The notes: a model not told the origin generated them from the sequence alone. 64,000 nucleotides of DNA from Pseudomonas sp. MUP55 (GCF_034043515.1 NZ_CP138214.1:5215501-5279500); one strand, 5' to 3'. Positions 44,445 through 55,064 are shown, counted from the first letter of the stretch. Made by a program: numbers and translations.

Positions 44445-45764
44445 ATGTCAAAAGTGATCTATAAAAACCTCAACACCTCACCGATCCTGGCGGTCGGCGG
44501 GGCCGGGGTGTGGCTTGAGGATGCAACGGGTAAACGCTACCTCGACACCTGCGGCGGCGTCGCAGTGTCGAGCCTGGGCCACGGCCATCCGCGCATCGCA
44601 GCGGCATTCGAGCGCGAAGCGAAGAAACTCGCCTGGGCCCATGCGGGCAGTTTCACCACCGCCGCCGCCGAGGAACTGGCCGAGCGCCTGGTGGCCGCCA
44701 GTGGGGGCCTTGCGCGTGCGCAGTTTTTATCCGGCGGCTCGGAGGTGATGGAGCTGGCGATGAAGATCGCCTACCAGTACCAATGCGAGCGCGGCTTGCC
44801 CGACAAGTCGGTGTTCATTTCCCGCAGGCAAAGCTATCACGGCAGCACCTTGGGCACTCTGAGTATCTCCGGCAACCCACAGCGCCAGTCGGTGTTTGGC
44901 CGACTGTTTGCGCCCGCCGAGTTCGTCTCGCCCTGCTACGCCTACCGTGATCAACGCCCCGACGAAAGCGAAGAGCAGTACGCCACGCGCCTGGCCGATG
45001 AGCTGGACGCCAAGATCCGTAGCCTGGGCAGTGAAAACGTCGCGGCGTTCTTTGCCGAGACCGTTGTGGGTTCCACCAACGGCGCGGTGCCTGCAGTGCC
45101 CGGTTATTTTCGCAAGATCAAGGCAGTGTGCGAGCGTCACGATGTGCTGCTGATCCTTGATGAGGTGATGGCCGGCATGGGGCGTACCGGGCAACTGTTC
45201 GCCTATGCCGACGACGGCATCGTGCCGGACATGGTTGCGGTCGGCAAAGGCCTGGCGGCGGGCTACATGCCCATCTCGGCGCTGTTGATCAGTGACCGCG
45301 TGCATTCGGTGATGGCCGGTGGCTCGGGTGTGCTGGGCAACGGCCAGACCCATGTCAATCATCCGCTGGCCTGCGCCATTGCACTGCAAGTGCAGCAAGT
45401 GATCGTGGAAGAAGACCTGCTCGCCCAGGTTCGTCAACGCGGTGAGCAACTGCGCGCCTGGCTCAGGGAAAGCCTGGCTGACCTGGATATTGTCGGCGAT
45501 GTGCGTGGGCGCGGACTGTTCGTGGGCGTCGAATTTGTCGAAAGCCGTGCCACCAGGGCGCCGTTCAAAGGCGGCGGTGCGTATGCCGCTGCCCTCAAGC
45601 AAGAGGCGCTGCAGCGAGGCCTGCTGATCTATCCCGGCAGTGGCACGGTGCAGGGCACGCAAGGCAATCATGTGCTGTTTGCACCGCCATTCATTACCAG
45701 CGAAGCAGAGCTTGGGCAAATGGTCGAGCGCTTCAATGCGGTGGTCAGGGCTGTCGCGTACTAG
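44445..45764 (+). CDS. Class III PLP-dependent aminotransferase
   Basis: A 439-residue aminotransferase: FLSGGSEVMELAMK for phosphate binding, D239-E240 (LILDEVMAGMGRTG) and the Schiff-base lysine K268 in VAVGKGLAAGYMPIS. The fold matches omega-amino-acid/diaminobutyrate-type transaminases. It could set the amine or remove it during assembly of the vinylglycine. AAGGA precedes the ATG. Confidence 0.92.
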   Translation: MSKVIYKNLNTSPILAVGGAGVWLEDATGKRYLDTCGGVAVSSLGHGHPRIAAAFEREAKKLAWAHAGSFTTAAAEELAERLVAASGGLARAQFLSGGSEVMELAMKIAYQYQCERGLPDKSVFISRRQSYHGSTLGTLSISGNPQRQSVFGRLFAPAEFVSPCYAYRDQRPDESEEQYATRLADELDAKIRSLGSENVAAFFAETVVGSTNGAVPAVPGYFRKIKAVCERHDVLLILDEVMAGMGRTGQLFAYADDGIVPDMVAVGKGLAAGYMPISALLISDRVHSVMAGGSGVLGNGQTHVNHPLACAIALQVQQVIVEEDLLAQVRQRGEQLRAWLRESLADLDIVGDVRGRGLFVGVEFVESRATRAPFKGGGAYAAALKQEALQRGLLIYPGSGTVQGTQGNHVLFAPPFITSEAELGQMVERFNAVVRAVAY

Positions 45765-45829
45765 CGCCCGAACGGGTTTACCGGGGACGGTCGTTGTCAC
45801 CCACATTACTTGGAAATGGAGAAGTGAAG

Positions 45830-46432
45830 ATGCAGACAATCGAGCCATGCAAGGATAAGGTCCTGCTGTCGGTGTGCACAATGGACTGGTGTGATCACGG
45901 TGTGGAATTCGCCAAGACCGTATTCTCCAACCTTGAGGTGTTCTGCTGGGACCCGGGCGATCCGTATCCCTACCACCTGGATAATTGGGAAGGTGACTGG
46001 ATTATTTCCTACCGGGGCGATTTCATCTTCCCGCAGAGCATCTACAAAAATGCCCGCAAAGGTGCGATCAACCTGCACCCGGCGCCCCCCAAGTATCGAG
46101 GCCTGGGCAGCCAGCATTACGCGATCTACTACAACGATGAAACCTACGGCTCGACCTGTCATCACCTGGCCCCTTCGGTGGACAGCGGACAGATCATCGA
46201 TGTGGCGCGCTTCAACGTCGCACCCGCCGAGACGGCCTCATCGCTGCGCCTGCATGTGGGCGCCTATTGCCTGCAGCAGTTCATCCACCTGCTCACCGAT
46301 TACATCCTGGCCGGGCGCCCACTGCCGACTTCGCCGGAGAACTGGGGCGAGCGGCTGTACAAGCAATCGGAACTCAAGCCCTGGATGGAAAAGATCCGCG
46401 CTCAGGAGCCGGATCATCGTTGCTTCAAATAG
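45830..46432 (+). CDS. Formyltransferase of the Fmt/PurN type
   Basis: A 200-residue single-domain formyltransferase. The triad N81-H83 (NLHPAPPKYRG) and D118 (VDSGQII) is complete, so it should transfer a formyl group from 10-formyl-tetrahydrofolate. It lacks the C-terminal domain of Met-tRNA formyltransferase, so the target is a small molecule. This fits an N-formyl group, as in formylaminooxyvinylglycine. The ATG at 45830 has GGAG 8 bases upstream. Confidence 0.9.
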   Translation: MQTIEPCKDKVLLSVCTMDWCDHGVEFAKTVFSNLEVFCWDPGDPYPYHLDNWEGDWIISYRGDFIFPQSIYKNARKGAINLHPAPPKYRGLGSQHYAIYYNDETYGSTCHHLAPSVDSGQIIDVARFNVAPAETASSLRLHVGAYCLQQFIHLLTDYILAGRPLPTSPENWGERLYKQSELKPWMEKIRAQEPDHRCFK

Positions 46433-46447
46433 TTTTTTCTGGAACGT

Positions 46448-46475
46448 CACTTCAAGCCGCTGATGGCTTGAAGTG
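46448..46475. other. Perfect 11-bp intercistronic hairpin
   Basis: CACTTCAAGCC-N6-GGCTTGAAGTG lies between the formyltransferase and the second LysE gene. No U-run follows on the plus strand, so it is more likely an RNA stabiliser or processing site than a terminator. Confidence 0.55.
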
Positions 46476-46500
46476 CTCACTGCGCGCTGGCGCCACGGGT

Positions 46501-47142
46501 ATGAGTGCACCTATGTTTGAGTTTTCAAGTTTTGCCGCGGCCCTTGGGGTCTACGTGATCGGCACCGCCAGCCCGGGCCCGGGCAACCTGGCCATCGCCA
46601 ATACTTCCCTGAACTACGGGCGCACACCCGGCCTGGCGTTGGCGGCGGGGGTTATTTCCGGGTCGTTGTGCTGGGGCGCGATGACCGCTGCCGGCGTGTC
46701 GGCGCTGCTGATGTCCAACACCCAGATCATTGTGTGGTTAAAGGTGTTCGGCGCCTGTTATCTGTTCTTCCTGGCCTGGAAGTCCGTGCGCAGCGCGCTG
46801 GCGCATAACGCCACGACCGTAGCCAAGGCGCGAGCAAAGCAGACGCGTAACCTGGGCTTTTACTTGCAGGGGCTGGGCATCCACCTGACCAACCCCAAGG
46901 CGGCCTTGACCTGGTTCACCGTGACCACCGTGGGCTTGAGCGTCAACGCGCCGGCCTGGGCCAGTTTCGTGCTGGTGGCCGCCTGTGCGTTATTGGGTTT
47001 CCTGATTTTCTGCACCTACGCGCTGGCGTTCTCCGCCCATTCGGCGGAACCGTTTTTTGCCCGGACCCGCAAGTCCTTCGGGCTGATTTGCGCAGCGTTC
47101 TACGCGATGGTCGCCATCGGCTTTCTCAGCTCGTTGCTCTGA
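46501..47142 (+). CDS. LysE/RhtB family exporter 2
   Basis: A 213-residue exporter: GTASPGPGNLAIANTSLNYGRTPGLALAAG at the N-terminal side and GLGIHLTNPKAALTWFT in the middle, about six helices. The start could be 46501 or the in-frame ATG at 46513; neither has a strong ribosome site. It is more distant from the other two LysE proteins here, so it may have a different substrate or direction preference. Confidence 0.87.
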   Translation: MSAPMFEFSSFAAALGVYVIGTASPGPGNLAIANTSLNYGRTPGLALAAGVISGSLCWGAMTAAGVSALLMSNTQIIVWLKVFGACYLFFLAWKSVRSALAHNATTVAKARAKQTRNLGFYLQGLGIHLTNPKAALTWFTVTTVGLSVNAPAWASFVLVAACALLGFLIFCTYALAFSAHSAEPFFARTRKSFGLICAAFYAMVAIGFLSSLL

Positions 47143-47228
47143 CTCCAACTCCAAGTGGCCAGAGTCATCAGTACCCGCACTACGGGGGTGGCAGGTGACG
47201 CGCAAAGGCCCGTTTCCAGGAAATACCC

Positions 47229-47840
47229 ATGTCCTTGTCGTTTGATCTGATGCTGGCGTTTGCTTTGTTTGCGTTTGTCACCTCCGTCACCCCGGGCCCC
47301 AATAACGCCATGCTGCTGGCCTCGGGCGTCAACTTCGGCTTCCAGCGCACCATCCCGCATATCCTGGGCATCAGTTCCGGGTTCCTGGTGCTGGTATTGG
47401 CGGTAGGGCTGGGGCTTGGTGCTGTTTTTACCGCCTATCCCGTGCTTTACACCCTCCTGCGCTACGCGGGCGCGGCGTACTTGCTGTACCTGGCCTGGAA
47501 CATCGCCCGCTCAGGCCCGGCGTCCGAAGACACCGAAGGCAAAGGCAAGCCGCTGGGGTTCTGGGGCGCGGCGGCGTTTCAGTGGGTCAATCCCAAGGCG
47601 TGGGTGATGGCGATTGGTGCGATCAGCACCTATACACCTTTGCAGGACTACACCACCAACGTGGTGATCATCGCCACTGTGTTCGCATTGATCAATGCGC
47701 CGAGCGTAGGGGTATGGGCAGGGTTTGGCAGTGTGTTGCGCAACGTATTGCGCGACAGACGCTGGTTGCGCGTATTCAACTTCGGCATGGCGGCGCTGCT
47801 GGTGATTTCGCTGTACCCGCTGCTGCAGCATACAAACTGA
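47229..47840 (+). CDS. LysE/RhtB family exporter 3
   Basis: A 203-residue exporter with SVTPGPNNAMLLASGVNFGF and FQWVNPKAWVMAIGAIS, both close to exporter 1, so the two are likely paralogues. AGGAA precedes the ATG. It is the last gene of the cluster and a strong bidirectional terminator follows. Confidence 0.9.
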   Translation: MSLSFDLMLAFALFAFVTSVTPGPNNAMLLASGVNFGFQRTIPHILGISSGFLVLVLAVGLGLGAVFTAYPVLYTLLRYAGAAYLLYLAWNIARSGPASEDTEGKGKPLGFWGAAAFQWVNPKAWVMAIGAISTYTPLQDYTTNVVIIATVFALINAPSVGVWAGFGSVLRNVLRDRRWLRVFNFGMAALLVISLYPLLQHTN

Positions 47841-47881
47841 GCCCCGGCGCGTAGGTCTGACGCCATAAAAATCAGGCTTAT

Positions 47882-47919
47882 AAAAAAAGCGAAGCCAACT
47901 TAATGGCTTCGCTTTTTTA
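47882..47919. terminator. Bidirectional intrinsic terminator
   Basis: AAAAAAAGCGAAGCCA-N6-TGGCTTCGCTTTTTTA: a strong stem with A/T runs on both sides. It separates the metabolite cluster from ssb, which converges on it. Confidence 0.9.
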
Positions 47920-47945
47920 TGGGTGACGGTTCTGAAAAGCTGGGA

Positions 47946-48461
47946 TCAGAACGGAATATCGTCATCAAAGCTGTCGAAATCCGGAGCCGGCTGTGGAGCG
48001 GCCTGTTGTGGCGCTGGACGCGACTCACGCTGAGGCTGCTGGCTTGGCTGTGGACGCGATTGCTGTGGGCGCGGTGCCGAGTTGGACATGCCGCCCTGGC
48101 CCTGCTGGTCGCCCTGTGGACGGCCACCCAGCAGCTGCATGGTGCCTTGCATGTCGACGACGATTTCGGTGGTGTAACGCTTGATGCCGTCTTTTTCCCA
48201 CTCGCGGGTTTGCAGTTTGCCTTCGATGTACACCTGCGAACCTTTGCGCAGGTACTCGCCGGCGATCTCAGCCACTTTGCCGAACATCGACACGCGGTGC
48301 CATTCGGTTTTCTCGACCTTCTGGCCAGTCTGCTTGTCGGTCCACTGTTCGCTGGTCGCCAGACTCAGGTTGGTCACGGCGTTACCGTTGGGCAAGTAGC
48401 GAACTTCGGGATCCTGGCCGCATGTACCGACCAATATGACTTTGTTAACCCCACGGGCCAT
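47946..48461 (-). CDS. ssb: Single-stranded DNA-binding protein
   Basis: A 171-residue SSB: OB-fold in residues 1-110 ([51 protein letters not shown]), a Gln/Pro-rich linker and the acidic tail [10 protein letters not shown] that recruits partner proteins. It lies 9 bp downstream of the MFS gene and close to divergent uvrA, as in other pseudomonads. Confidence 0.97.
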   Translation of the reverse strand: MARGVNKVILVGTCGQDPEVRYLPNGNAVTNLSLATSEQWTDKQTGQKVEKTEWHRVSMFGKVAEIAGEYLRKGSQVYIEGKLQTREWEKDGIKRYTTEIVVDMQGTMQLLGGRPQGDQQGQGGMSNSAPRPQQSRPQPSQQPQRESRPAPQQAAPQPAPDFDSFDDDIPF

Positions 48462-48470
48462 AACGTTCTC

Positions 48471-49865
48471 CTAGGCTGGGCGCGCTGTCGGCACTGGGTT
48501 GACCAGTTGCTCGAGCGTCGCGCGATCCAATAATTCGGTGTCCAATTTGATGTAGATCGCAGCTTCTTCCGCGACCACTACTGCGTCCGTTACTCCAGCG
48601 ACGGCCTTGAGGCGCTCGACCAGGCCAGCCTCGCGCATCGCTTCAGGCGATAACGGCAGGCGCAGGCTCGTCACATACGGAGGTTCGCGCATGGTAACAG
48701 CAAAGACCAGCCAAAGTGCAGCCAGCCCGGCGCATCCGAGGAAGACAACCGACAAACCGCCATGCTGGAACATCCAGCCGCCCATGATCCCGCCCAGTGC
48801 CGAACCGAGGAACTGGCTGGTGGAATAAACGCCCATCGCCGTGCCCTTGCCGCCCGCGGGTGAAACCTTGCTGATCAGCGAAGGCAATGACGCCTCCAGC
48901 AGGTTGAACGCGGTGAAGAACACCACCGTACCGATCACCAGCGCCCGCAGGCTGTCGCCGAACTCCCAGAAGAATAGTTCAGTGAGCATCAATGTCGTGA
49001 CGGCGCCGAGTAAAACTCGTTTCATTTTGCGTTTCTTCTCGCCGTAGATGATGAACGGGATCATGGCGAAGAACGAAATCAGCAGCGCGGTAAGGTAGAC
49101 CCACCAGTGCTGCTCCTTGGGTAACCCGGCTTTTTCCACCAGGGCCAGGGGCAAGGCGACGAAGCTGCACATCAGCATTGCGTGCAACACGAAGATACCT
49201 AAATCCAGGCGCAGCAGGTCTGGGTGCTTGAGCGTCGGCAACAGCGCCTGGCGCGCGACGCCGGATTCACGGTGCTGCAGCGTGCCGGTAGAGCGCGGCA
49301 CCATAAAGGCCACGATCACGATGCCGAACAACGCCATGCCGCCGGTGGCAAGGAACAAACCGTGCAGGCCGAAGGCGCGCGTCAGCAGCGGGCCGACCAC
49401 CATGGCCACGGCAAACGACAGACCGATGGTCATGCCGATCATGGCCATGGCCTTGGTACGGTGTTGTTCGCGGGTGAGGTCCGACAGCAGCGCCATCACC
49501 GCTGCGGAAATCGCCCCGGCGCCTTGCAGGATGCGTCCGGCGATCACGCCCCAGATCGAATCGGACTGCGCCGCCAGCACACTGCCGAGGGCGAACACGA
49601 TCAGCCCCAGGTAGATCACCGGGCGACGGCCAATGCGGTCGGAAATGATGCCGAACGGAATCTGGAAGATCGCCTGGGTCAGGCCATAGGCGCCAATCGC
49701 CAGGCCAATCAATGCGGGGGTCGCGCCTGCGAGATCCATTCCATAGGTCGCCAGCACCGGCAACACCATAAACATGCCCAGCATACGGAAGGCGAACACC
49801 AGGGCCAGACCGCTTGCCGCTCGGGTCTCGCCGCTACTCATGCGTTCGCTGTGGGGATCGTGCAT
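48471..49865 (-). CDS. MFS transporter
   Basis: A 464-residue major-facilitator protein with 12 predicted helices (about residues 15-400), the loop 2-3 motif [17 protein letters not shown] and a C-terminal soluble tail of ~65 residues with a ferredoxin-like look ([31 protein letters not shown]). The tail is unusual for simple drug exporters but typical of this uvrA-ssb neighbourhood gene. Substrate unknown. Confidence 0.9.
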   Translation of the reverse strand: MHDPHSERMSSGETRAASGLALVFAFRMLGMFMVLPVLATYGMDLAGATPALIGLAIGAYGLTQAIFQIPFGIISDRIGRRPVIYLGLIVFALGSVLAAQSDSIWGVIAGRILQGAGAISAAVMALLSDLTREQHRTKAMAMIGMTIGLSFAVAMVVGPLLTRAFGLHGLFLATGGMALFGIVIVAFMVPRSTGTLQHRESGVARQALLPTLKHPDLLRLDLGIFVLHAMLMCSFVALPLALVEKAGLPKEQHWWVYLTALLISFFAMIPFIIYGEKKRKMKRVLLGAVTTLMLTELFFWEFGDSLRALVIGTVVFFTAFNLLEASLPSLISKVSPAGGKGTAMGVYSTSQFLGSALGGIMGGWMFQHGGLSVVFLGCAGLAALWLVFAVTMREPPYVTSLRLPLSPEAMREAGLVERLKAVAGVTDAVVVAEEAAIYIKLDTELLDRATLEQLVNPVPTARPA

Positions 49866-50043
49866 GGAAAAACCTCGTGTGAACCGGCGGCGATTCTACC
49901 AGTCCCATCGATTGAGAGGGTATATGCGGCGCTTTGCCGCGCAGCTTTCATGTGAGGCTGCAAGCGGCCTTTTGACAGTGTATATTCATCCAGTCTTTAG
50001 CCGTATACTCCGGCATTATTTACGCCCGCCGTGCGAGGCCATC

Positions 50044-52878
50044 TTGGACAAGATCCTGATTCGTGGGGCTAGAACCCACAACCTGAAGAATATCGACCTG
50101 ACCCTGCCCCGGGACAAACTGATCGTCATCACCGGCCTGTCCGGCTCGGGCAAATCGTCCCTGGCGTTCGACACGCTGTATGCCGAAGGCCAGCGGCGCT
50201 ATGTGGAATCGCTGTCGGCGTATGCCCGGCAGTTCCTGTCAATGATGGAAAAGCCCGACGTCGACACCATCGAAGGTTTGTCGCCGGCCATTTCCATCGA
50301 GCAGAAGTCGACGTCCCACAACCCGCGTTCCACCGTGGGCACCATTACCGAAATCTACGACTACCTGCGCCTGCTGTATGCACGGGTGGGTATCCCCCGC
50401 TGCCCGGACCACGACATTCCGCTGGAAGCCCAGACCGTCAGCCAGATGGTCGACCTGGTCCTGGCCCAACCGGAAGGCGCCAAGCTGATGCTGCTGGCGC
50501 CTGTCATCCGCGAGCGCAAGGGTGAGCACCTGTCGGTCTTCGAAGAGCTGCGGGCGCAAGGTTTCGTGCGTGCGCGCATCAACGGCAAGCTTTATGAACT
50601 GGATGAAGCGCCGAAGCTCGACAAACAGAAGAAGCATTCCATCGACGTGGTGGTTGACCGCTTCAAGGTGCGGGCCGATCTGCAGCAGCGCCTGGCGGAA
50701 TCCTTCGAGACCGCGTTGAAGCTGGCAGACGGTATTGCCCTGGTAGCGCCGATGGACGATGAGCCGGGCGAAGAGATCATCTTCTCCGCGCGCTTTGCCT
50801 GCCCGATCTGCGGCCACGCCATCAGCGAGCTGGAACCCAAGCTGTTTTCATTCAACAACCCGGCCGGCGCCTGCCCGACCTGCGATGGCCTGGGCGTTAA
50901 ACAGTTCTTTGACATCAAGCGCCTGGTCAACGGCGACCTGACCTTGGCCGAGGGTGCGATACGCGGCTGGGACAGGCGCAACGTCTACTACTTCCAGATG
51001 CTGGGCTCGTTGGCGTCACACTATAAGTTCAGCCTGGAGGTGCCGTTCAATCAACTGCCGGCAGACCAGCAGAAGGTCATCCTCAACGGCAGTGGTTCGC
51101 AGAACGTCGACTTCAAATATTTGAACGACCGGGGCGATATCGTTAAACGCTCCCACCCGTTCGAAGGCATCGTGCCAAACCTTGAGCGTCGTTATCGCGA
51201 GACCGAGTCGGCGAGCGTACGCGAAGAACTGGCGAAGTTCCTCAGTACCCAGCCTTGCCCGGATTGCCGCGGCACCCGCCTGCGTCGCGAAGCGCGGCAT
51301 GTGTGGGTCGGCGAGAAGACATTGCCGGCGGTGACCAACCTGCCAATCGGCGATGCCTGTGAGTACTTTGGCGTGCTCAAGCTGACCGGCCGGCGTGGGG
51401 AAATTGCCGACAAGATCCTCAAGGAAATTCGCGAGCGTCTGCAGTTTCTGGTCAACGTGGGCCTGGACTACCTGTCGCTGGATCGCAGTGCCGACACCTT
51501 GTCGGGTGGCGAGGCCCAGCGGATTCGCCTGGCCAGCCAGATCGGCGCGGGTCTGGTGGGCGTGTTGTACATCCTCGATGAGCCGTCGATCGGCTTGCAC
51601 CAACGTGACAACGATCGTCTGCTGGGTACATTGAAACACCTGCGGGATATCGGCAACACGGTGATTGTGGTCGAGCACGACGAGGACGCTATACGACTGG
51701 CGGATTACGTCGTTGATATCGGCCCGGGGGCCGGGGTACACGGTGGGCATATCGTCGCCGAAGGTACGCCTGCCGAAGTGATGGCTCACCCGGACTCCCT
51801 GACCGGTAAATACCTGTCCGGCCGCGTAAAGATCGAAGTGCCGGCCAAACGCACTCCGCGCAACAAGAAGATGGCTTTGCACCTCAAGGGTGCCCGTGGC
51901 AACAACTTGCGCAATGTGGACCTGGAGATTCCTCTTGGCCTGCTGACCTGTGTGACCGGCGTTTCCGGCTCGGGCAAGTCGACGCTGATCAACAACACGC
52001 TGTTCCCGCTAAGTGCCACCGCCCTGAACGGCGCCACCACGCTGGAAGCGGCGGCCCACGACAGCATCAAGGGCCTGGAACACCTGGACAAGGTGGTCGA
52101 TATCGACCAGAGCCCGATTGGCCGCACGCCGCGGTCCAACCCGGCGACCTATACCGGGCTGTTCACGCCCATTCGTGAGCTGTTCGCTGGGGTTCCGGAA
52201 TCCCGCTCACGGGGTTACGGGCCAGGCCGGTTCTCTTTCAACGTCAAGGGTGGTCGCTGCGAAGCATGCCAGGGCGATGGCTTGATCAAGGTGGAGATGC
52301 ACTTCCTGCCGGATATCTATGTGCCGTGCGATGTGTGCAAGAGCAAACGCTACAACCGCGAAACCCTGGAAATCAAATACAAGGGTAAGAGCATCCACGA
52401 AACCCTTGAGATGACCATCGAGGAAGCTCGGGTGTTCTTTGACGCGGTTCCAGCTTTGGCGCGCAAGCTGCAGACGCTGATGGACGTGGGTTTGTCTTAC
52501 ATCAAGCTGGGGCAGTCTGCGACCACGCTGTCGGGTGGTGAGGCGCAGCGGGTGAAGCTGTCGCGCGAGCTGTCCAAGCGCGATACAGGCAAGACCCTGT
52601 ATATCCTTGATGAGCCGACCACAGGCCTGCACTTCGCGGACATCCAGCAACTGCTGGACGTGCTGCACCGCTTGCGCGATCACGGCAATACCGTGGTGGT
52701 GATCGAGCACAACCTGGACGTGATCAAGACCGCCGACTGGCTGGTGGACCTTGGGCCGGAAGGCGGCTCCAAGGGCGGCCAGATCATTGCGGTCGGTACG
52801 CCGGAGCAGGTCTCGCAAATGCCGCAGTCCCATACAGGCTACTATCTGAAGCCGCTGCTGGAGCGCGACCGGGCCTGA
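50044..52878 (+). CDS. uvrA: Excinuclease ABC subunit A
   Basis: A 944-residue UvrA, the damage-recognition ATPase of nucleotide excision repair. It has two ABC modules (Walker [11 protein letters not shown] near residue 31 and [10 protein letters not shown] near 640), signatures [12 protein letters not shown] and [12 protein letters not shown], and zinc sites CPIC/CPTC and CEAC/CDVC. The TTG at 50044 gives the conserved start [16 protein letters not shown]; frames upstream do not fit the family. Confidence 0.97.
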   Translation: MDKILIRGARTHNLKNIDLTLPRDKLIVITGLSGSGKSSLAFDTLYAEGQRRYVESLSAYARQFLSMMEKPDVDTIEGLSPAISIEQKSTSHNPRSTVGTITEIYDYLRLLYARVGIPRCPDHDIPLEAQTVSQMVDLVLAQPEGAKLMLLAPVIRERKGEHLSVFEELRAQGFVRARINGKLYELDEAPKLDKQKKHSIDVVVDRFKVRADLQQRLAESFETALKLADGIALVAPMDDEPGEEIIFSARFACPICGHAISELEPKLFSFNNPAGACPTCDGLGVKQFFDIKRLVNGDLTLAEGAIRGWDRRNVYYFQMLGSLASHYKFSLEVPFNQLPADQQKVILNGSGSQNVDFKYLNDRGDIVKRSHPFEGIVPNLERRYRETESASVREELAKFLSTQPCPDCRGTRLRREARHVWVGEKTLPAVTNLPIGDACEYFGVLKLTGRRGEIADKILKEIRERLQFLVNVGLDYLSLDRSADTLSGGEAQRIRLASQIGAGLVGVLYILDEPSIGLHQRDNDRLLGTLKHLRDIGNTVIVVEHDEDAIRLADYVVDIGPGAGVHGGHIVAEGTPAEVMAHPDSLTGKYLSGRVKIEVPAKRTPRNKKMALHLKGARGNNLRNVDLEIPLGLLTCVTGVSGSGKSTLINNTLFPLSATALNGATTLEAAAHDSIKGLEHLDKVVDIDQSPIGRTPRSNPATYTGLFTPIRELFAGVPESRSRGYGPGRFSFNVKGGRCEACQGDGLIKVEMHFLPDIYVPCDVCKSKRYNRETLEIKYKGKSIHETLEMTIEEARVFFDAVPALARKLQTLMDVGLSYIKLGQSATTLSGGEAQRVKLSRELSKRDTGKTLYILDEPTTGLHFADIQQLLDVLHRLRDHGNTVVVIEHNLDVIKTADWLVDLGPEGGSKGGQIIAVGTPEQVSQMPQSHTGYYLKPLLERDRA

Positions 52879-52892
52879 TTTATCGGGCCAAT

Positions 52893-52932
52893 AAAAAGCC
52901 CCTGTCACCTCATCGGTGGCAGGGGCTTTTTT
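52893..52932. terminator. Bidirectional intrinsic terminator
   Basis: AAAAAGCCCCTGTCACC-N5-GGTGGCAGGGGCTTTTTT between the convergent uvrA and ferritin genes; strong stem with U-runs in both directions. Confidence 0.9.
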
Positions 52933-52942
52933 GTAGCCAGGA

Positions 52943-53407
52943 TCAGAACTGCGATTGCAGGTAATTTTCCAGGCCAATCAGCTTGATCAGGCCCAACTGC
53001 TTTTCCAGCCAGTAGGTGTGATCTTCTTCGGTGTCATTCAACTGCACCCGCAGGATCTCACGGGTAACGTAGTCGTTGTGCTGCTCGCAGAGCTCGATGC
53101 CTTTGCAGAGCGCGGCCCGAACCTTGTATTCCAGGCGAAGGTCAGCAGCGAGCATTTCCGGCACCGTGGTACCCACGTCCAGATCATCGGGGCGCATGCG
53201 CGGCGTGCCTTCGAGCATGAGGATACGGCGCATCAACGCATCAGCGTGCTGTGCCTCTTCTTCCATCTCGTGGTTGATACGTTCGTAGAGCTCGGTAAAG
53301 CCCCAGTCTTCGTACATGCGCGAATGAATGAAATATTGGTCACGAGCTGCCAGTTCGCCCGTCAGCAACGTGTTGAGGTAATCGATTACGTCGGGGTGAC
53401 CTTGCAT
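52943..53407 (-). CDS. ftnA: FtnA-type bacterial ferritin (often annotated bacterioferritin BfrA)
   Basis: A 154-residue ferritin subunit starting [15 protein letters not shown]. Ferroxidase ligands are present (E in [18 protein letters not shown], later E and EEDHTYWLE). The position of the haem-binding Met52 of bacterioferritin (DEMKHAD in E. coli) is Ala here (EEEAQHAD), so this subunit should not bind haem. That is the character of P. aeruginosa FtnA (PA4235), which also sits between uvrA and katA. It stores iron and may supply katA haem iron. Confidence 0.9.
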   Translation of the reverse strand: MQGHPDVIDYLNTLLTGELAARDQYFIHSRMYEDWGFTELYERINHEMEEEAQHADALMRRILMLEGTPRMRPDDLDVGTTVPEMLAADLRLEYKVRAALCKGIELCEQHNDYVTREILRVQLNDTEEDHTYWLEKQLGLIKLIGLENYLQSQF

Positions 53408-53519
53408 CGCCCTACATCTCCCTGCTTGAAAGTCTGTAGTTTGAACCATCACGACTTCAAGGTCACGGGATCAACGGCAGAAAAACGCAGATTTCCGGAG
53501 AAAAGCAGCTGAAATAACG

Positions 53520-53545
53520 CAAAAACCGCCCAAATGAGGGCGGTT
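53520..53545 (-). terminator. Terminator of katA
   Basis: On the minus strand AACCGCCC-N6-GGGCGGTTTTT follows the catalase stop by ~20 bases. Confidence 0.85.
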
Positions 53546-53562
53546 CTGCTTATCGTTTAGAG

Positions 53563-55011
53563 TCAGTTAAGCGATACACCCAATGCCTTTGCGATTGCTT
53601 CTCCATAAGCGGGATCCGCCTTGTAGAAATGCTGCAACTGGCGCTGGACCACATCACTGGAAACACCGCCCATGGCACCGGCAATGTTGCTGGTAAGCAG
53701 CGCTTTCTGCTCGTCATTCATCAAGCGGAACAGCGCACCGGCGTGGCTGTAGTAGTCGGTGTCTTCGCGATGATCGTAACGATCTGCCGCGCCGCTCAAG
53801 GCCAATGCAGGCTCCGCATACTGTGGCGCCTGTTTTGGCGCATCGGCGTAGCTGTTCGGCTCGTAGTTTGGCGCTGCGCCACCGTTGCTGCCGAATGCCA
53901 TGGAACCGTCACGCTGGTAGCTGTTGACTGGGCTACGTGGGGCGTTCACTGGCAATTGCTGGTGATTGGTGCCAACACGGTAGCGGTGAGCATCTGCGTA
54001 GGCGAAGACACGGCCCTGCAGCATACGGTCTGGCGACAGACCTACACCTGGGACCATGTTGCTTGGGCCGAACGCGGCCTGTTCCACTTCAGCGAAATAG
54101 TTCTGAGGGTTGCGGTTGAGCTCCAGTTCACCCACTTCGATCAGGGGGAACTCCTTCTGCGACCAGGTCTTGGTTACGTCAAACGGGTTCTCGTAATGGG
54201 CGTTCGCCTGGGCCTCGGTCATGATTTGGATGCAAACGCGCCACTTCGGGAAATCACCACGCTCGATTGCACCGAACAAGTCACGCTGGGCATAGTCCGG
54301 GTCGGTACCCGCCAGGCGTGCAGCTTCAGCCGGTGCCAGGTTCTTGATGCCTTGCTTGGTCTTGTAGTGCCACTTCACCCAGTGGCGCTCACCTTTGGCG
54401 TTGATCAGGCTGTAGGTGTGACTGCCGAAGCCGTGCATGTGGCGGTAGCCGTCCGGGATGCCACGGTCCGAAAACAGGATGGTGACCTGGTGCAGCGCCT
54501 CTGGGGAGTGTGACCAGAAGTCCCACATCATCTGCGCACTTTTCAGGTTGCTTTGCGGCAAACGTTTTTGGGTGTGGATGAAGTCCGGAAACTTCAGCGG
54601 GTCGCGGATGAAGAACACAGGCGTGTTGTTGCCGACGATGTCCCAGTTGCCTTCCTCGGTGTAGAACTTAAGGGCGAAACCGCGTGGGTCGCGCTCAGTA
54701 TCAGCCGAACCGCGCTCGCCGCCTACGGTGGAGAACCGCAGGAAAGTCGGCGTTTGCTTACCCACGGACTCGAACAGCTTGGCGCTTGTGTATTGAGTGA
54801 TGTCTTGGGTAACGGTGAACGTACCGTAAGCGCCCGAACCTTTGGCGTGTACGCGACGCTCCGGAATATTTTCGCGGTTGAAGTGAGCAAGCTTCTCGAT
54901 CAGGTGAAAGTCATCGAGCAACAGCGGGCCACGAGGGCCGGCGGAACGGGAATTCTGATTATCCGCAACGGGAGCACCGCTGGCGGTGGTAAGGATTTTA
55001 TTCTGGCTCAT
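53563..55011 (-). CDS. katA: Catalase (clade III, KatA)
   Basis: A 482-residue monofunctional haem catalase. Catalytic His54 is in [13 protein letters not shown], Asn in [15 protein letters not shown] and the haem-ligand Tyr in [12 protein letters not shown]. The short length marks it as a small-subunit catalase. The ATG at 55011 follows GAGGAAG; a TTG two codons upstream is less likely. Adjacent ftnA and shared position with P. aeruginosa katA support the name. Confidence 0.95.
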   Translation of the reverse strand: MSQNKILTTASGAPVADNQNSRSAGPRGPLLLDDFHLIEKLAHFNRENIPERRVHAKGSGAYGTFTVTQDITQYTSAKLFESVGKQTPTFLRFSTVGGERGSADTERDPRGFALKFYTEEGNWDIVGNNTPVFFIRDPLKFPDFIHTQKRLPQSNLKSAQMMWDFWSHSPEALHQVTILFSDRGIPDGYRHMHGFGSHTYSLINAKGERHWVKWHYKTKQGIKNLAPAEAARLAGTDPDYAQRDLFGAIERGDFPKWRVCIQIMTEAQANAHYENPFDVTKTWSQKEFPLIEVGELELNRNPQNYFAEVEQAAFGPSNMVPGVGLSPDRMLQGRVFAYADAHRYRVGTNHQQLPVNAPRSPVNSYQRDGSMAFGSNGGAAPNYEPNSYADAPKQAPQYAEPALALSGAADRYDHREDTDYYSHAGALFRLMNDEQKALLTSNIAGAMGGVSSDVVQRQLQHFYKADPAYGEAIAKALGVSLN

Positions 55012-55064
55012 GCGCAATCTTCCTCAGGTCAGACTTGGAACTGCCGGCTAATCGGCTTGGAGGA

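Noticed and set aside
39194..47840. Lanthipeptide or PEARL-type RiPP cluster built on the 27-residue peptide
   Set aside because: No LanB/LanC, radical SAM or ATP-grasp peptide ligase, and no protease/ABC exporter, lies in the cluster.
41689..47840. Lateral transfer of the cluster on a mobile element
   Set aside because: No transposase, integrase, tRNA or attachment repeats at the borders and coding style looks like the surroundings by eye; a codon-use calculation would be needed to decide.
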